35,954 nt of DNA from an uncultured Patescibacteria group bacterium (lineage in GTDB: Bacteria > Patescibacteriota > Minisyncoccia > Phycocordibacterales > UBA12088): NCBI GenBank assembly GCA_947259245.1, contig CAMYLP010000006.1:1-35954 (forward strand), read 5' to 3'. The notes beneath the pieces were generated by a model that saw nothing but the letters and a program-made list of their open reading frames with translations, was not told where the DNA came from and ran no database searches. Positions 9,507 through 18,822 of the stretch are shown one piece after another. The position numbers and the translations under genes are program-made. The stretch's first letter is position 1; each line of letters starts with the position of its first letter.

Positions 9507-9540
9507 TAAACAAAACGCGGCTTGAGCCGCGTTTTGTTTA
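9507..9540. terminator. Bidirectional hairpin taaacaaaacgcggc-ttga-gccgcgttttgttta
   Basis: Perfect 15-bp stem with A/T flanks. Confidence 0.85.
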
Positions 9541-9556
9541 TAGCACGTTTTGGCGT

Positions 9557-9913
9557 TTATCCAGGTATTGTAGGCGTTGTCACTGCTTCACCCTGTTGTA
9601 CTCCTGTGAGTTGGTTGAGCAGGGCTACAAGACCCCACACGGTGACGATCACGAAAAGGGCCACAATGCCCCAGATCATCTTGTTCCGTCCTTCTTCACG
9701 GGCAGTCTCATCACCAGATGCTGCGATAAACTGGACCAAGCCCCAAATGAAGAATAGGAGCCCGATAGCAATGACAACCGGTATCAGTGCTCCCACTAGA
9801 TTACTGAGCTGCGAAACAAGAGTATCGAAAAATCCCAGGTCCGTCTCAGCAGCAAAGGCAAACAGTGGCATTAGCGGTACGCTAAACGGCAATGCTTTAG
9901 CAAAGGTATTCAT
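9557..9913 (-). CDS. Small VirB2/TrbC-like membrane protein, paralog 4
   Basis: Signal-like N-terminus MNTFAKALPFSVPLMPLFAFA; FIWGLVQFIAASGDETAREEGRNKMIWGIVALFVIVTVWGLVALL. Confidence 0.78.
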   Translation of the reverse strand: MNTFAKALPFSVPLMPLFAFAAETDLGFFDTLVSQLSNLVGALIPVVIAIGLLFFIWGLVQFIAASGDETAREEGRNKMIWGIVALFVIVTVWGLVALLNQLTGVQQGEAVTTPTIPG

Positions 9914-10068
9914 ATGGTGTGTTAAATGAGTAAACTTATAAGATACAATGACTGGTACAGGGCTGTTTGTGCATAGTATTCGCACGTGTTCTGTTACCTA
10001 TTTAAGCATACCACAGCGCTCACTGGGGTCCGTTGTGTCCTGTGGATAATACCGCCCTGTCTTCCTTT

Positions 10069-10449
10069 TTATGTGCACGTGCGCACCGATGCACCGAAGA
10101 TGTCGATCGACGGTGCATCGCACCTATTGTCGGCTCCGAGCGGTCCCACCCCGAAAAGGGACATAAGGAGGGCCACAACACCCCATACCGTCACAATGAG
10201 GAAGAGAGCCACCACACCCCACACCATACGCTGTTTTCCCTCGACAATGCTGTTATCGTCGCCAGCGGCAGCTATGAACTTGACCAATCCCCATATGAAA
10301 ACGAGTAACGCTATCGCAACGCCAACTGCGACGAACAGTTGCAGCGCACCCGTGGCGGCACCCAGTACGCTCTGTAGCGTTGCAGCAGCCGCTGCAAACG
10401 ACGGTACCAAAAAGAGTGCGAGAAGTGTGTAGGTGCGCATGTTGTTCAT
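10069..10449 (-). CDS. Small VirB2/TrbC-like membrane protein, paralog 3
   Basis: MNNMRTYTLLALFLVPSFAAAA signal; FIWGLVKFIAAAGDDNSIVEGKQRMVWGVVALFLIVTVWGVVALL; ATGA overlap with upstream gene. Confidence 0.78.
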   Translation of the reverse strand: MNNMRTYTLLALFLVPSFAAAAATLQSVLGAATGALQLFVAVGVAIALLVFIWGLVKFIAAAGDDNSIVEGKQRMVWGVVALFLIVTVWGVVALLMSLFGVGPLGADNRCDAPSIDIFGASVRTCT

Positions 10450-10763
10450 GTGCCAAAGAATGTTTGCTTGATAATCGCCACGATACCCCAGATGCCAACC
10501 ATGAGGAACAAGGCCAGTGTCCCCCACACCATCGTCTGCTTTCCCGCAGCCCTCCCTTTCTCATCACCGGCTTGAGCAATAAATTTAATGGCACCCCAAA
10601 TAAAAGCTAGCAGTGCAAGCACCATGAGTAAGAGCACCACCTGATTCAGCAGACCCGTCACCAATCCTGCAATTTGCTGGAATGTTTGTGCTTGCGCAAC
10701 GGATGGGTACAGCACGAAAGCATACATGCTGGTAAATGCTGCTATGTGTGTTGATCGTACCAT
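10446..10763 (-). CDS. Small VirB2/TrbC-like membrane protein, paralog 2
   Basis: FIWGAIKFIAQAGDEKGRAAGKQTMVWGTLALFLMVGIWGIVAII. Confidence 0.78.
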   Translation of the reverse strand: MVRSTHIAAFTSMYAFVLYPSVAQAQTFQQIAGLVTGLLNQVVLLLMVLALLAFIWGAIKFIAQAGDEKGRAAGKQTMVWGTLALFLMVGIWGIVAIIKQTFFGT

Positions 10764-10765
10764 AT

Positions 10766-11128
10766 CTACAGTGCTTCCACGGTCGCTTGAATTGCTAATG
10801 CCAGCGCCTTCGATCCCAGAATGACCAACCCGCCAATGAGCGTCCATATGAACACCTTGCGCGCAGTGCTCAACTTTTCGGGCTTCCCTTGGGCAGATAC
10901 GAAGAGAAACCCAGTGTATACGAGCATCAGTACAATAACTGGAAACATAATGAAGACGACTGAGTTCAGTATTGCTAGGAGAAAATCGTACAGCGTAAGA
11001 CTCTGTAACGGATTCACAAATCCTTCCCCGGCTTCTGCAGGAAGCGCCGCTACAGCAAAGGCCACGAGAGCAAGGCTTCGGATAGTACGTACATGTTGTG
11101 TCATCGTGGACATACGATTAATTTTCAT
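10766..11128 (-). CDS. Small VirB2/TrbC-like membrane protein, paralog 1 (divergent)
   Basis: Signal-like N-terminus; VYTGFLFVSAQGKPEKLSTARKVFIWTLIGGLVILGSKALALAIQ follows the same template. Confidence 0.72.
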   Translation of the reverse strand: MKINRMSTMTQHVRTIRSLALVAFAVAALPAEAGEGFVNPLQSLTLYDFLLAILNSVVFIMFPVIVLMLVYTGFLFVSAQGKPEKLSTARKVFIWTLIGGLVILGSKALALAIQATVEAL

Positions 11129-12449
11129 TGTAATTGTCTAACAATGTTTCTACGTCACGTCCGGCCTCTAGGAGCGCACTCTCCGCTTGTTTCTGACCAG
11201 TATTGACCATGTTTACCATGTGCATAAAGGTTTCGTCCGTACCGTACACGTCCGGATCATGCCAGGACCGGGAAATCAACGCTGAGCGGACGATGACAGA
11301 AGAATAGGGATCGCTCGGTACCTCTCGCAGCATGTCTCGGCGCGCCGTCGGGAGGCCGGTGACATCCTGCCAATGTTGTGCATTTGCGGCGCCTGCGAGC
11401 TCGGAAGCCACGACGAACGCTGCGTTTTGATGGGTTGACTGCTTGAGAACGGCGAGTGCGTAGAATTTACCATAGGTCAACTTGTTTCTACCGGGTAGTG
11501 TCGACTGAGGCCACATTGCAATGTCAAAGTTCAGGTTTGGATTTATGGCGCTAAGCGTTTCTATTTCACTGGCAAAACCGCCGTACATCGCCACTTTGTT
11601 AGCAGCAAACGCCTCTCGTGAACGCTCGAACGTTTTATTCCAGGAGTATACTTTCTTTATAGGATCAGAAAAATCGGTGAAGAAACGTAGCGCAAGAACG
11701 GGATCGGACGCCCTCTCCTTACGGTGTGACGACACGAGGTCTGTAACCCATCTATCATTCTCATTGTTGTAGACGATCGAAATGCCTGTCTGCATCAGCA
11801 GTGCGCTGAGGATCTCTTTTGCGTGGAGGACATTGTCATACTCACCGAACGAAATGGCACTCTGTGTGAGAACCGTATCGTCTTCAATGATGGTAAGACG
11901 AGGTACCAATTCAACGAACGATACCCAGTTATCAGGTACCTGTGATATGAGTGCGTTCGTGAACAGATTTCGGTTCCAATAGAGTACGAGTGGGTCGACG
12001 ACGAGCGGAAAAGCGTATACGCCGTCATCAAGTGCAAAGAGCTCTGCTCCTTCGATGTAACGCTCACGATACTTTCCCATGGGCAACGCCTCATAGGATA
12101 CTGGCTGTATGAGCTCCCTCATCGTAAGCAGCATACTCGCGTCAATAATAACGGCATCAGGCCCTCGTCCCACCGAAAGGGCTTTGACCAGGTCCGAGTA
12201 CAGCGTGGCCGGATTCTTTACTACGTAGGTTGTCGTGTCAAGGACGTCGCCCTCTTCCTTGAGGAGCCGGACGAGTTCAGTAGCACCGTCCCCTGGCAGG
12301 GGTGGTCCCCAAATGGTAAGCGGTACTGCGACTCTTTTCTCCGCTCCCTCCTTTGGGGACGTGGCAAGTACGATAACGCCAATTATCGCAAACGCACCGA
12401 AGAGGATGAGTATTATGTATTGAAATAATTTTTGTTTTTCATTTCCCAT
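11118..12449 (-). CDS. Extracellular solute-binding protein (family 1-like) with N-terminal membrane anchor
   Basis: N-terminal TM; ...PLTIWGPPLPGDGATELVRLL...VDPLVLYWNRNLFTNA...YGKFYALAVLKQS pattern of SBP_bac_1 proteins. Confidence 0.75.
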   Translation of the reverse strand: MGNEKQKLFQYIILILFGAFAIIGVIVLATSPKEGAEKRVAVPLTIWGPPLPGDGATELVRLLKEEGDVLDTTTYVVKNPATLYSDLVKALSVGRGPDAVIIDASMLLTMRELIQPVSYEALPMGKYRERYIEGAELFALDDGVYAFPLVVDPLVLYWNRNLFTNALISQVPDNWVSFVELVPRLTIIEDDTVLTQSAISFGEYDNVLHAKEILSALLMQTGISIVYNNENDRWVTDLVSSHRKERASDPVLALRFFTDFSDPIKKVYSWNKTFERSREAFAANKVAMYGGFASEIETLSAINPNLNFDIAMWPQSTLPGRNKLTYGKFYALAVLKQSTHQNAAFVVASELAGAANAQHWQDVTGLPTARRDMLREVPSDPYSSVIVRSALISRSWHDPDVYGTDETFMHMVNMVNTGQKQAESALLEAGRDVETLLDNYNEN

Positions 12450-12975
12450 TGTTGCGGTACATTAACCCGTAATGATACGCACCAGCATCAATATCGTCGA
12501 TGTACTCAAACCCTGCCGACGCTATCATGTCACGTGCATCATCCTCGATCAACACCTGCTCTGGTTGTGGACCGACACCTCCGAAGCTCTCACGCCAATC
12601 AACGACAAGCAATCGACCTTTTTCACGCAGGACACGTTTAGCTTCTTGTAGGACCGCCGCCTTATCTGTCACCTGAAATAGCATGTTCGAAATGATGACG
12701 GCGTCAATACTGGCGTCAGGCAACGTGGAGCCGTTTGCTTCCTCAAGGTCGGAATGTATGAACGTGAGCCGTTCTAAATGGTGTTCCTTCGCCAGGTGCG
12801 TTGCTTTCGTGAGCAATTCCTGCTGCACGTCAATGACGTAGACCCTGCCATCCTTCCCCACCGCCTCGGCTGCTTCTACCGCGATGTATCCCGCACCCGC
12901 ACCAAAGTCAGCCACCTCCATTCCTGGTTCTAGTGCGAACTGTTCGATGTTACGTTTCGGATCTGAAAATGCCAT
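12439..12975 (-). CDS. Class I SAM-dependent methyltransferase
   Basis: VADFGAGAGYIAVEAAEAVG motif I, IDVQQELL, LREKGRLLVVDWRES. Confidence 0.85.
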   Translation of the reverse strand: MAFSDPKRNIEQFALEPGMEVADFGAGAGYIAVEAAEAVGKDGRVYVIDVQQELLTKATHLAKEHHLERLTFIHSDLEEANGSTLPDASIDAVIISNMLFQVTDKAAVLQEAKRVLREKGRLLVVDWRESFGGVGPQPEQVLIEDDARDMIASAGFEYIDDIDAGAYHYGLMYRNNGK

Positions 12976-13044
12976 GCAGCCAGTACAACCATTGTACCAA
13001 AAAGCGGCGTGCGGGCGCCTGCTGTATGTGCATAACGTGCCGCA

Positions 13045-15522
13045 CTAGAGACAAATGAGTGCTGCAATGGAGTCGCCTGCGCGCAATTTCATTATCCGTA
13101 CACCCTGCGTCGAGCGTCCAAGCGTCGGTATCTCGCTCACGTCCGTACGAATCACCTGACCTTTCTTCGAAATCACAACGAGCTCGCTTATATTCTCGTC
13201 TATTATTCTGCTCGCCATGATGGTACCTGTTTTATCGGTTACGCTGGCACATTTAATACCTGAACCTCCTCGTTTTTGCACCTTGTACCCGCCCAATGCC
13301 GTCTGTTTTCCGTAGCCGTTCTCGGACACGACCAGCAAGGTGACCTCTTTCTCGCTCGTGCCCTTTCGCGCAACATCTGCGCCCACGATAATGTCACCGG
13401 ATCCGAGCTTCACCGCCCGTACACCGACTGCGGCGCGACCCATCTGACGCACGTCTGACTCCTTGAAGCGTATAGATTGACCCTTTTGCGTAGCAAGCAA
13501 TATCGTGTCTCCCTTCGTGACGAACGTGGCTTTGATAAGCTCATCCCCCGGTGCGAGTTTAATGGCGATAATGCCAGACCGACGGACATCATGAAAGTCC
13601 TTTGCGCGTGTTTTCTTGGCTATGCCTCCCTTGGTCACCATAAGTAACGAACCGTCACTTCCCTTTATCGATTTGGTCATTGCCACAACGGATGTAACTC
13701 GCTCCCCGCTTGTCATCTGCAAGAAGTTCATGATGCTCTTCCCTTTCGTCGCCCGCCGGCCTTCAGGTACGTCATACATCTTTATTTGGTATGCTTTGCC
13801 CTTGTTTGTGAAAAAGAGCAGGTCATCGTGGGTGCTTGCGGTCAGGAACAGTGTGACGAAGTCCTCGTCTTTGGTGTTCAAGTCTATGACACCAACGCCA
13901 CCACGTTTTTGTCGTTTGTACTCAGCAGGATTGGTCCGTTTTATGTATCCACCCTTGGTGATGACAAGCACACTTTCCTCCTCCGGTATAAGGTCCTCTG
14001 GTGTCATGTTCTTGATGCCACCCTTCACCACCTTTGTTCGTCGCTCGTCACCGTAGGTGCCCTTCACTTCGAGCAACTCTTTCTTGATAAGCTCGGCCAT
14101 CTTCTTTGGGCTCTTCAGTATGCCTTGCAGCGACTTGATAAGTGCCTGGATCTCCTTCAATTCATCCTCGATCTTTTTGCGTTCCAATCCAGCGAGCTTT
14201 TGTAGGCGCATTTCAAGTATTGCTGTCGCTTGCCGTTCGCTGAACTTGAACTGCTTCATCAACGCTGTGTGTGCAGTCGGCACATCTTTTGCAGCCTTAA
14301 TGGTTTTAATGATGGCATCGATGTGGTCCAGTGCCTTCTTCAAACCAAGAAGAATGTGCTCCCGATCCTGTGCCTTCGCAAGGTCGAACTCGCATCGTTT
14401 TCGGACCACCTCTTTACGGTGGCTGATGAACTCTTCAAGTATGCCCTTGAGGGATATTGTCTGTGGTACTCCGTCTACAAGTGCGACCATGTTCATGTGG
14501 AACGTATCCTCAAGTTGCGTATGTTTGTAGAGATAGTTGAGAACTTTTTGTGGTTGCGCTCCACTCTTTAGCTCAACAACTACCCGAATATCTCGTGTTG
14601 ACTCATCCCTCAGGTCACGAATGCCCTCAAGCTTCTTTGCATGCACCAGAGCAGCCATGCGTGTGATGAGATCTGCCTTGTTTACCCGATACGGGAGAGA
14701 TGTTATGACAATTGAAAATGAACCGCGTTTGTCCTCCACGATCTCCGCCTCGCCTCGTACGACCATCGGACCCTTACCGGTTGCATACGCATGCCGTATG
14801 TCTTTTTGGTTGAAGATGACCGCTCCCGTCGGAAAATCCGGCGCTTTCACAAATGCAAAGAGTTCGTCTTGTGTTGCATCCTTCTTATCAATAAGGTGAA
14901 TGCATGCGTCGACAAGTTCACTCAAATTGTGCGGAGGTATCGAGGTTGCCATGCCGACGGCTATTCCCAAGGTGCCATTCAACAGCAGGTTCGGTACGGC
15001 TGCCGGCAGTACTTCGGGCTCATCGCGTGTGCCGTCATAGTTTGGTCGCCACGCGACTGTTTTCTTATCAATATCTCGTAGAAACTCGGATGAAATCTTT
15101 TGCATCTTCGCCTCCGTGTATCGCATGGCGGCAGGATTGTCACCGTCCACGGAACCAAAGTTGCCCTGTCCCCACACGAGCGGATAGCGCATATTGAAAT
15201 CTTGTGCCATTTTCACCAGAGCGTCGTACACTGCGCTGTCGCCATGCGGATGATACTTACCAAGAACATCACCAACAATTGCTGCAGATTTTCTAAACTT
15301 GGCACTGGAGGTAAGACCCATCTTGTGCATTGTATACAAAATCCGACGGTGAACCGGCTTCAGACCATCCCGCACGTCTGGTAACGCGCGTGATGTGATT
15401 ACCGTCATCGCATACGCCAAGTACGACTCTCGCATCTCCTCAGAAATGGATCGGGGCAAGACCGAAGCAACCACCCCCTCTCCCGACTCAGGTGCGGGGC
15501 TTTTTTTATCTTTTTTCGCCAT
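13045..15522 (-). CDS. gyrA: DNA gyrase subunit A
   Basis: [57 protein letters not shown]-terminal beta-pinwheel repeats. Confidence 0.95.
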   Translation of the reverse strand: MAKKDKKSPAPESGEGVVASVLPRSISEEMRESYLAYAMTVITSRALPDVRDGLKPVHRRILYTMHKMGLTSSAKFRKSAAIVGDVLGKYHPHGDSAVYDALVKMAQDFNMRYPLVWGQGNFGSVDGDNPAAMRYTEAKMQKISSEFLRDIDKKTVAWRPNYDGTRDEPEVLPAAVPNLLLNGTLGIAVGMATSIPPHNLSELVDACIHLIDKKDATQDELFAFVKAPDFPTGAVIFNQKDIRHAYATGKGPMVVRGEAEIVEDKRGSFSIVITSLPYRVNKADLITRMAALVHAKKLEGIRDLRDESTRDIRVVVELKSGAQPQKVLNYLYKHTQLEDTFHMNMVALVDGVPQTISLKGILEEFISHRKEVVRKRCEFDLAKAQDREHILLGLKKALDHIDAIIKTIKAAKDVPTAHTALMKQFKFSERQATAILEMRLQKLAGLERKKIEDELKEIQALIKSLQGILKSPKKMAELIKKELLEVKGTYGDERRTKVVKGGIKNMTPEDLIPEEESVLVITKGGYIKRTNPAEYKRQKRGGVGVIDLNTKDEDFVTLFLTASTHDDLLFFTNKGKAYQIKMYDVPEGRRATKGKSIMNFLQMTSGERVTSVVAMTKSIKGSDGSLLMVTKGGIAKKTRAKDFHDVRRSGIIAIKLAPGDELIKATFVTKGDTILLATQKGQSIRFKESDVRQMGRAAVGVRAVKLGSGDIIVGADVARKGTSEKEVTLLVVSENGYGKQTALGGYKVQKRGGSGIKCASVTDKTGTIMASRIIDENISELVVISKKGQVIRTDVSEIPTLGRSTQGVRIMKLRAGDSIAALICL

Positions 15523-15607
15523 ATACTACGTACGCGCAGTATAGCACATTGCGCCAAGTGGTGCGATATTCTGATCGATCGTGTCCGTACCTGAAAGGAA
15601 GTACCCT

Positions 15608-16039
15608 CTATCCTCCGGTGCTCGTAGATACGTTTGGAACGAGCGTTCCTTCCATGTCGTCTGATGTCTCTTCTACCTCGCTGATCGGTGTATCAGGCAC
15701 CAGAGTCTCATCGGAAACATCGTTGAAGCTGTCTGCCGCGGACGGAGGAAGTGCGAACTGACCCTGTGGACGTTGATCTACTTGTGTTGATGGTGTCTCA
15801 GACTTAAAGAGGTTGGCATCGTCGAAACTACGGCGGACATCATCAAATACCCCCTGCCTCTCGTCGGGGACAACGTCAGCATCTTGCGTACTACCGTTTC
15901 CTGTTATTCGTTCGCCGAGAAGCGTAGTAAGCCAGATAAGCACGATGATGCCAGTCAATCCTATACTAACAATGTATGCGTACCTGCGACGTTTCTCAAA
16001 CGACTCATTACGGATCCGCTCGATATGTTCGAGTAGCAT
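15608..16039 (-). CDS. Hypothetical protein with one TM segment
   Basis: 143-aa ORF; AYIVSIGLTGIIVLIWLTTLL followed by acidic low-complexity tail. Confidence 0.6.
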   Translation of the reverse strand: MLLEHIERIRNESFEKRRRYAYIVSIGLTGIIVLIWLTTLLGERITGNGSTQDADVVPDERQGVFDDVRRSFDDANLFKSETPSTQVDQRPQGQFALPPSAADSFNDVSDETLVPDTPISEVEETSDDMEGTLVPNVSTSTGG

Positions 16040-16058
16040 GGTGTCTGAAGTTGGTTAC

Positions 16059-16691
16059 TTAAGTAAACACAACGATCTGATTTTGCATGCCATCCAGGTC
16101 CCTCGTCTTCACGGTAAGCTTGTCTACCGGTTTGTGGTTGTCCGTTTCGCCCTCCTCCTTCAGGAATGTCGCAAGGGCATCCTTCTTCCCAATATCACCG
16201 TAATGCATCGGAATGATGACCTTCGGCTCCACTGATACTGCCAGCTCATATGCGTCTGCTGCACCGAGTACACCTTGGTCACCGATGGGTATGAACAGAA
16301 TATCGATCTTGTCGAGCGCCTCTTTCAACTCATGCGGAAGCTCCTTGGAGTTTGTCGCGCCCAGATACAGCAGCAGCATCTTGTCCATCGTCACCAGGTA
16401 CGCTGTGTTGATAAGCTCCGTACCACCATACGTACTCGTCGTAGGGTACCCTTTTATGATGATATTACGCGCTTCATACTCTCCGGGTCCGCGTATCACC
16501 AGGGGCTCATGATCTCCGTGCGACAGTTGGTCAGCCCCGTTACAGTCGGGATGTTCCAATGAAATGCATGCTATATCAGCGCCAAACCGTGTCGGCTTTA
16601 GTTTAGAATCTTTTCCAATCGGACTGAACGCGAGCGTTGTGTCGCCAAATGACACTTTAAAAAAATCCGCTCCATGATGTGTGATAACCAT
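16059..16691 (-). CDS. MBL-fold (UlaG-like) protein with degenerate metal site
   Basis: MVITHHGADFFKVSFGDTTLAFSP...SLEHPDCNG...VIIPMHYGD; overall UlaG-like layout. Confidence 0.75.
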   Translation of the reverse strand: MVITHHGADFFKVSFGDTTLAFSPIGKDSKLKPTRFGADIACISLEHPDCNGADQLSHGDHEPLVIRGPGEYEARNIIIKGYPTTSTYGGTELINTAYLVTMDKMLLLYLGATNSKELPHELKEALDKIDILFIPIGDQGVLGAADAYELAVSVEPKVIIPMHYGDIGKKDALATFLKEEGETDNHKPVDKLTVKTRDLDGMQNQIVVFT

Positions 16692-16739
16692 AGTGTCGTG
16701 AGTATAGCATCATTTATGAGATTACGGCAGGGGCGTTAC

Positions 16740-16768
16740 TTTACAAAACTATACGCATCCCGTATAGT
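16740..16768 (+). promoter_or_regulatory. Promoter TTTACA-N17-TATAGT
   Basis: -35 16740-16745, -10 16763-16768, spacing 17. Confidence 0.65.
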
Positions 16769-16774
16769 GACACG

Positions 16775-16867
16775 CATTAGTAGTGCCCTTCGGGGTACGC
16801 TGGGTGGCTAACCTTGTGATGCTTTCGGACATGGATGCATAGCCCACAACACCTCCGGCGTTTTTTT
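16775..16867 (+). ncRNA. Candidate small structured RNA / rpsA leader ending in a terminator-like hairpin + T7
   Basis: gtgccc-ttcg-gggtac hairpin (16783-16798), then gctgg...ccggc closing stem with nested ggcta/tagcc, then ttttttt. Confidence 0.45.
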
Positions 16868-16877
16868 CATATCTGAT

Positions 16878-17975
16878 ATGACAACAGGGACAAAAGCAGT
16901 AGATGATGCGCCAGTAGGCGTTATGTCGCCTTTCTTCGAGAACATACCTGTTCCACCGCAGGAAGGTCAGTTAGTAGAGGGGCCGGTCGTGGCCATCACA
17001 AAAGGTAAGGTATTTATTGAACTACATCCGTTTGGGACCGGTATTATCTATGGTCGCGAATATCAGACGGCAAGCGACATCCTGCGCCGGGTGAGCATTG
17101 GAGACCTTGTCGCTGCAAAAGTGGTTGAGTCTTCAAACAGCGAAGGGTACGTAGAACTTTCGCTTATGGAAGCACGGCAGGCGCTCATATGGTCGGACGC
17201 TGAGGCTGCTGTTGCGAAGGGGACCGTGTTTGAGTTGCCCGTGAAAGAAGCGAATAAAGGAGGTCTCATGCTCGAGTGGCAGGGTATAAGCGGATTCTTG
17301 CCGGCTAGTCAGCTCAAGCCGGATCACTATCCCCGTGTTGAGGACGGCGACAAGGTCAAGATACTGGAGGAGTTGCGTAAATTGATAGGCGAAAAGATAC
17401 CGGTGGTAATCATAACGGCACTGCCGGAAGAAGGTAAGCTCATCTTCTCAGAACGGGGTCCACAACAGGAGAAGACTGCCGCTGCCGAAACGTTCACCGT
17501 TGGTGACGTTCTCGAGGGTGAGATCACAGGTGCGGTTGAGTTTGGCGTCTTTGTGAAGATCGACGACGGGATGGAAGGTCTCGTGCACATTTCTGAGCTG
17601 GACTGGGGCTTGGTGGAAAATCCAAAAACCCTTTACAAGGTAGGTGAAAAGGTGCGCGTAAAGGTTATCGAGGTCAAAGATGGAAAGGTGTCACTCTCGA
17701 TCAAGGCGCTGAAGGAAGATCCATGGAACGTCGCCGCGAAAAAGTATAAAAAAGATGAGGTCGTCGACGCCGCCATCATCAAATACAATAAACACGGTGC
17801 GCTAGCTTCTATTGAGGAAGGTGTTGCCGGTTTGGTGCACATCAGCGAGTTTGCGAGCACGGAGGAGCTGCGCAGCACCTTGGAGCTTGGTCGTAGCTAT
17901 AAGTTCAAGATCACGCTATTCGACCCCGCGAGCCACCGAATGACACTGTCATACAAACAAACACAAGAAGGATAG
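16878..17975 (+). CDS. rpsA: S1 RNA-binding domain protein (30S ribosomal protein S1-like)
   Basis: Repeated S1 motifs: GDVLEGEITGAVEFGVFVKIDDGMEGLVHISEL; VDAAIIKYNKHGALASIEEGVAGLVHISEF. Confidence 0.9.
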   Translation: MTTGTKAVDDAPVGVMSPFFENIPVPPQEGQLVEGPVVAITKGKVFIELHPFGTGIIYGREYQTASDILRRVSIGDLVAAKVVESSNSEGYVELSLMEARQALIWSDAEAAVAKGTVFELPVKEANKGGLMLEWQGISGFLPASQLKPDHYPRVEDGDKVKILEELRKLIGEKIPVVIITALPEEGKLIFSERGPQQEKTAAAETFTVGDVLEGEITGAVEFGVFVKIDDGMEGLVHISELDWGLVENPKTLYKVGEKVRVKVIEVKDGKVSLSIKALKEDPWNVAAKKYKKDEVVDAAIIKYNKHGALASIEEGVAGLVHISEFASTEELRSTLELGRSYKFKITLFDPASHRMTLSYKQTQEG

Positions 17976-17980
17976 TATAG

Positions 17981-18004
17981 AAGAACCGCCATACGGCGGT
18001 TCTT
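17981..18004. terminator. Bidirectional terminator aagaaccgcc-atac-ggcggttctt
   Basis: Perfect 10-bp stem between convergent genes. Confidence 0.8.
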
Positions 18005-18384
18005 CATTTCTGGCGTTCACCCTCACGCTTGCGCACTTCGTGTTCATCAAGACCAAAATAGTGACCGAACTCGTGCCATACCGTCTCTCGGACTACTCGC
18101 GCCACGTCACCATCTGTTGCACTCGCTTCTGCGCATATAGGTATACGGTACAGCGTAATGGTGTCCGGCAGGGTCTCGCCGAGCCCATATCCGTCACCAC
18201 GCTCTGACAATGGTATGCCGTGATACAGGCCAAGCAGTGTTTCGTCATCGTGAAGGCCCTCACGAGCACGGACCTCGGGGCTTGGTTCATCTTCCACGAG
18301 TACCGCGACATTGTGTATCTTGTCTCGATAGCGGGGGGCGAGCGCGGCAATCCCCTCCTCTATGTATCGCTCGAAGTCTTCCAT
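18004..18384 (-). CDS. Small zincin-like metallopeptidase (126 aa)
   Basis: HEFGHYFGLDEHE zinc motif; small possible-zinc-metallopeptidase layout. Confidence 0.85.
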   Translation of the reverse strand: MEDFERYIEEGIAALAPRYRDKIHNVAVLVEDEPSPEVRAREGLHDDETLLGLYHGIPLSERGDGYGLGETLPDTITLYRIPICAEASATDGDVARVVRETVWHEFGHYFGLDEHEVRKREGERQK

Positions 18385-18406
18385 GTTCGAAGACTACCAC
18401 ACATAC

Positions 18407-18434
18407 TTGCCACGTTCCATATGTGTTGTATAAT
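18407..18434 (+). promoter_or_regulatory. rnpB promoter TTGCCA-N16-TATAAT
   Basis: Consensus-like -35 and -10 a few nt upstream of the rnpB 5' end. Confidence 0.7.
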
Positions 18435-18440
18435 ATCTAC

Positions 18441-18781
18441 GCTTGTGCCGGATGATCGCACTCCACGTGTGTGGAGTGAGGAAAGTCCGAACACACCCGA
18501 GCTAACGCTCGGAGCACGGTAGCGGGTAACACCCGTCTACGGCAACGTACGGGATGCGAGCAGAGACGCCGAAACCGAAAGGGGACGGTGCCCCTCGGGG
18601 CAAGCTCCCATGGAAACATGGGAGGTGAAACGGCAAAATTCCTACCCGTGTGCAAGGCCGCGTCCACACTTGTGTGGAAGAGCCGCTCGACCGTGCGAGC
18701 AATCGCACGGCTAGACAAATGATCATCTCACTGGACAGTGCAACAGTTCAGTGGACAGAATTCGGCTTACAGGCACAAGTA
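18441..18781 (+). ncRNA. rnpB: RNase P RNA
   Basis: gaggaaagtccg, conserved core, 3' acagaattcggcttacaggcacaag; terminal pairing cttgtgcc/ggcacaag (18442-18449 / 18772-18779). Confidence 0.95.
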
Positions 18782-18788
18782 GCACTAT

Positions 18789-18822
18789 GACAAGGACCCG
18801 TCACAAGCGGGTCTTTGTCTTT
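18789..18822. terminator. Terminator gacaaggacccg-tcacaag-cgggtctttgtc
   Basis: 12-bp stem with T tract directly after rnpB; bidirectional. Confidence 0.8.

Noticed and set aside
16775-16867. SRP (4.5S) RNA
   Set aside because: Size fits, but the conserved domain IV motif (GGAA loop with AGCAG) is absent, so it was reported only as an unnamed structured RNA.
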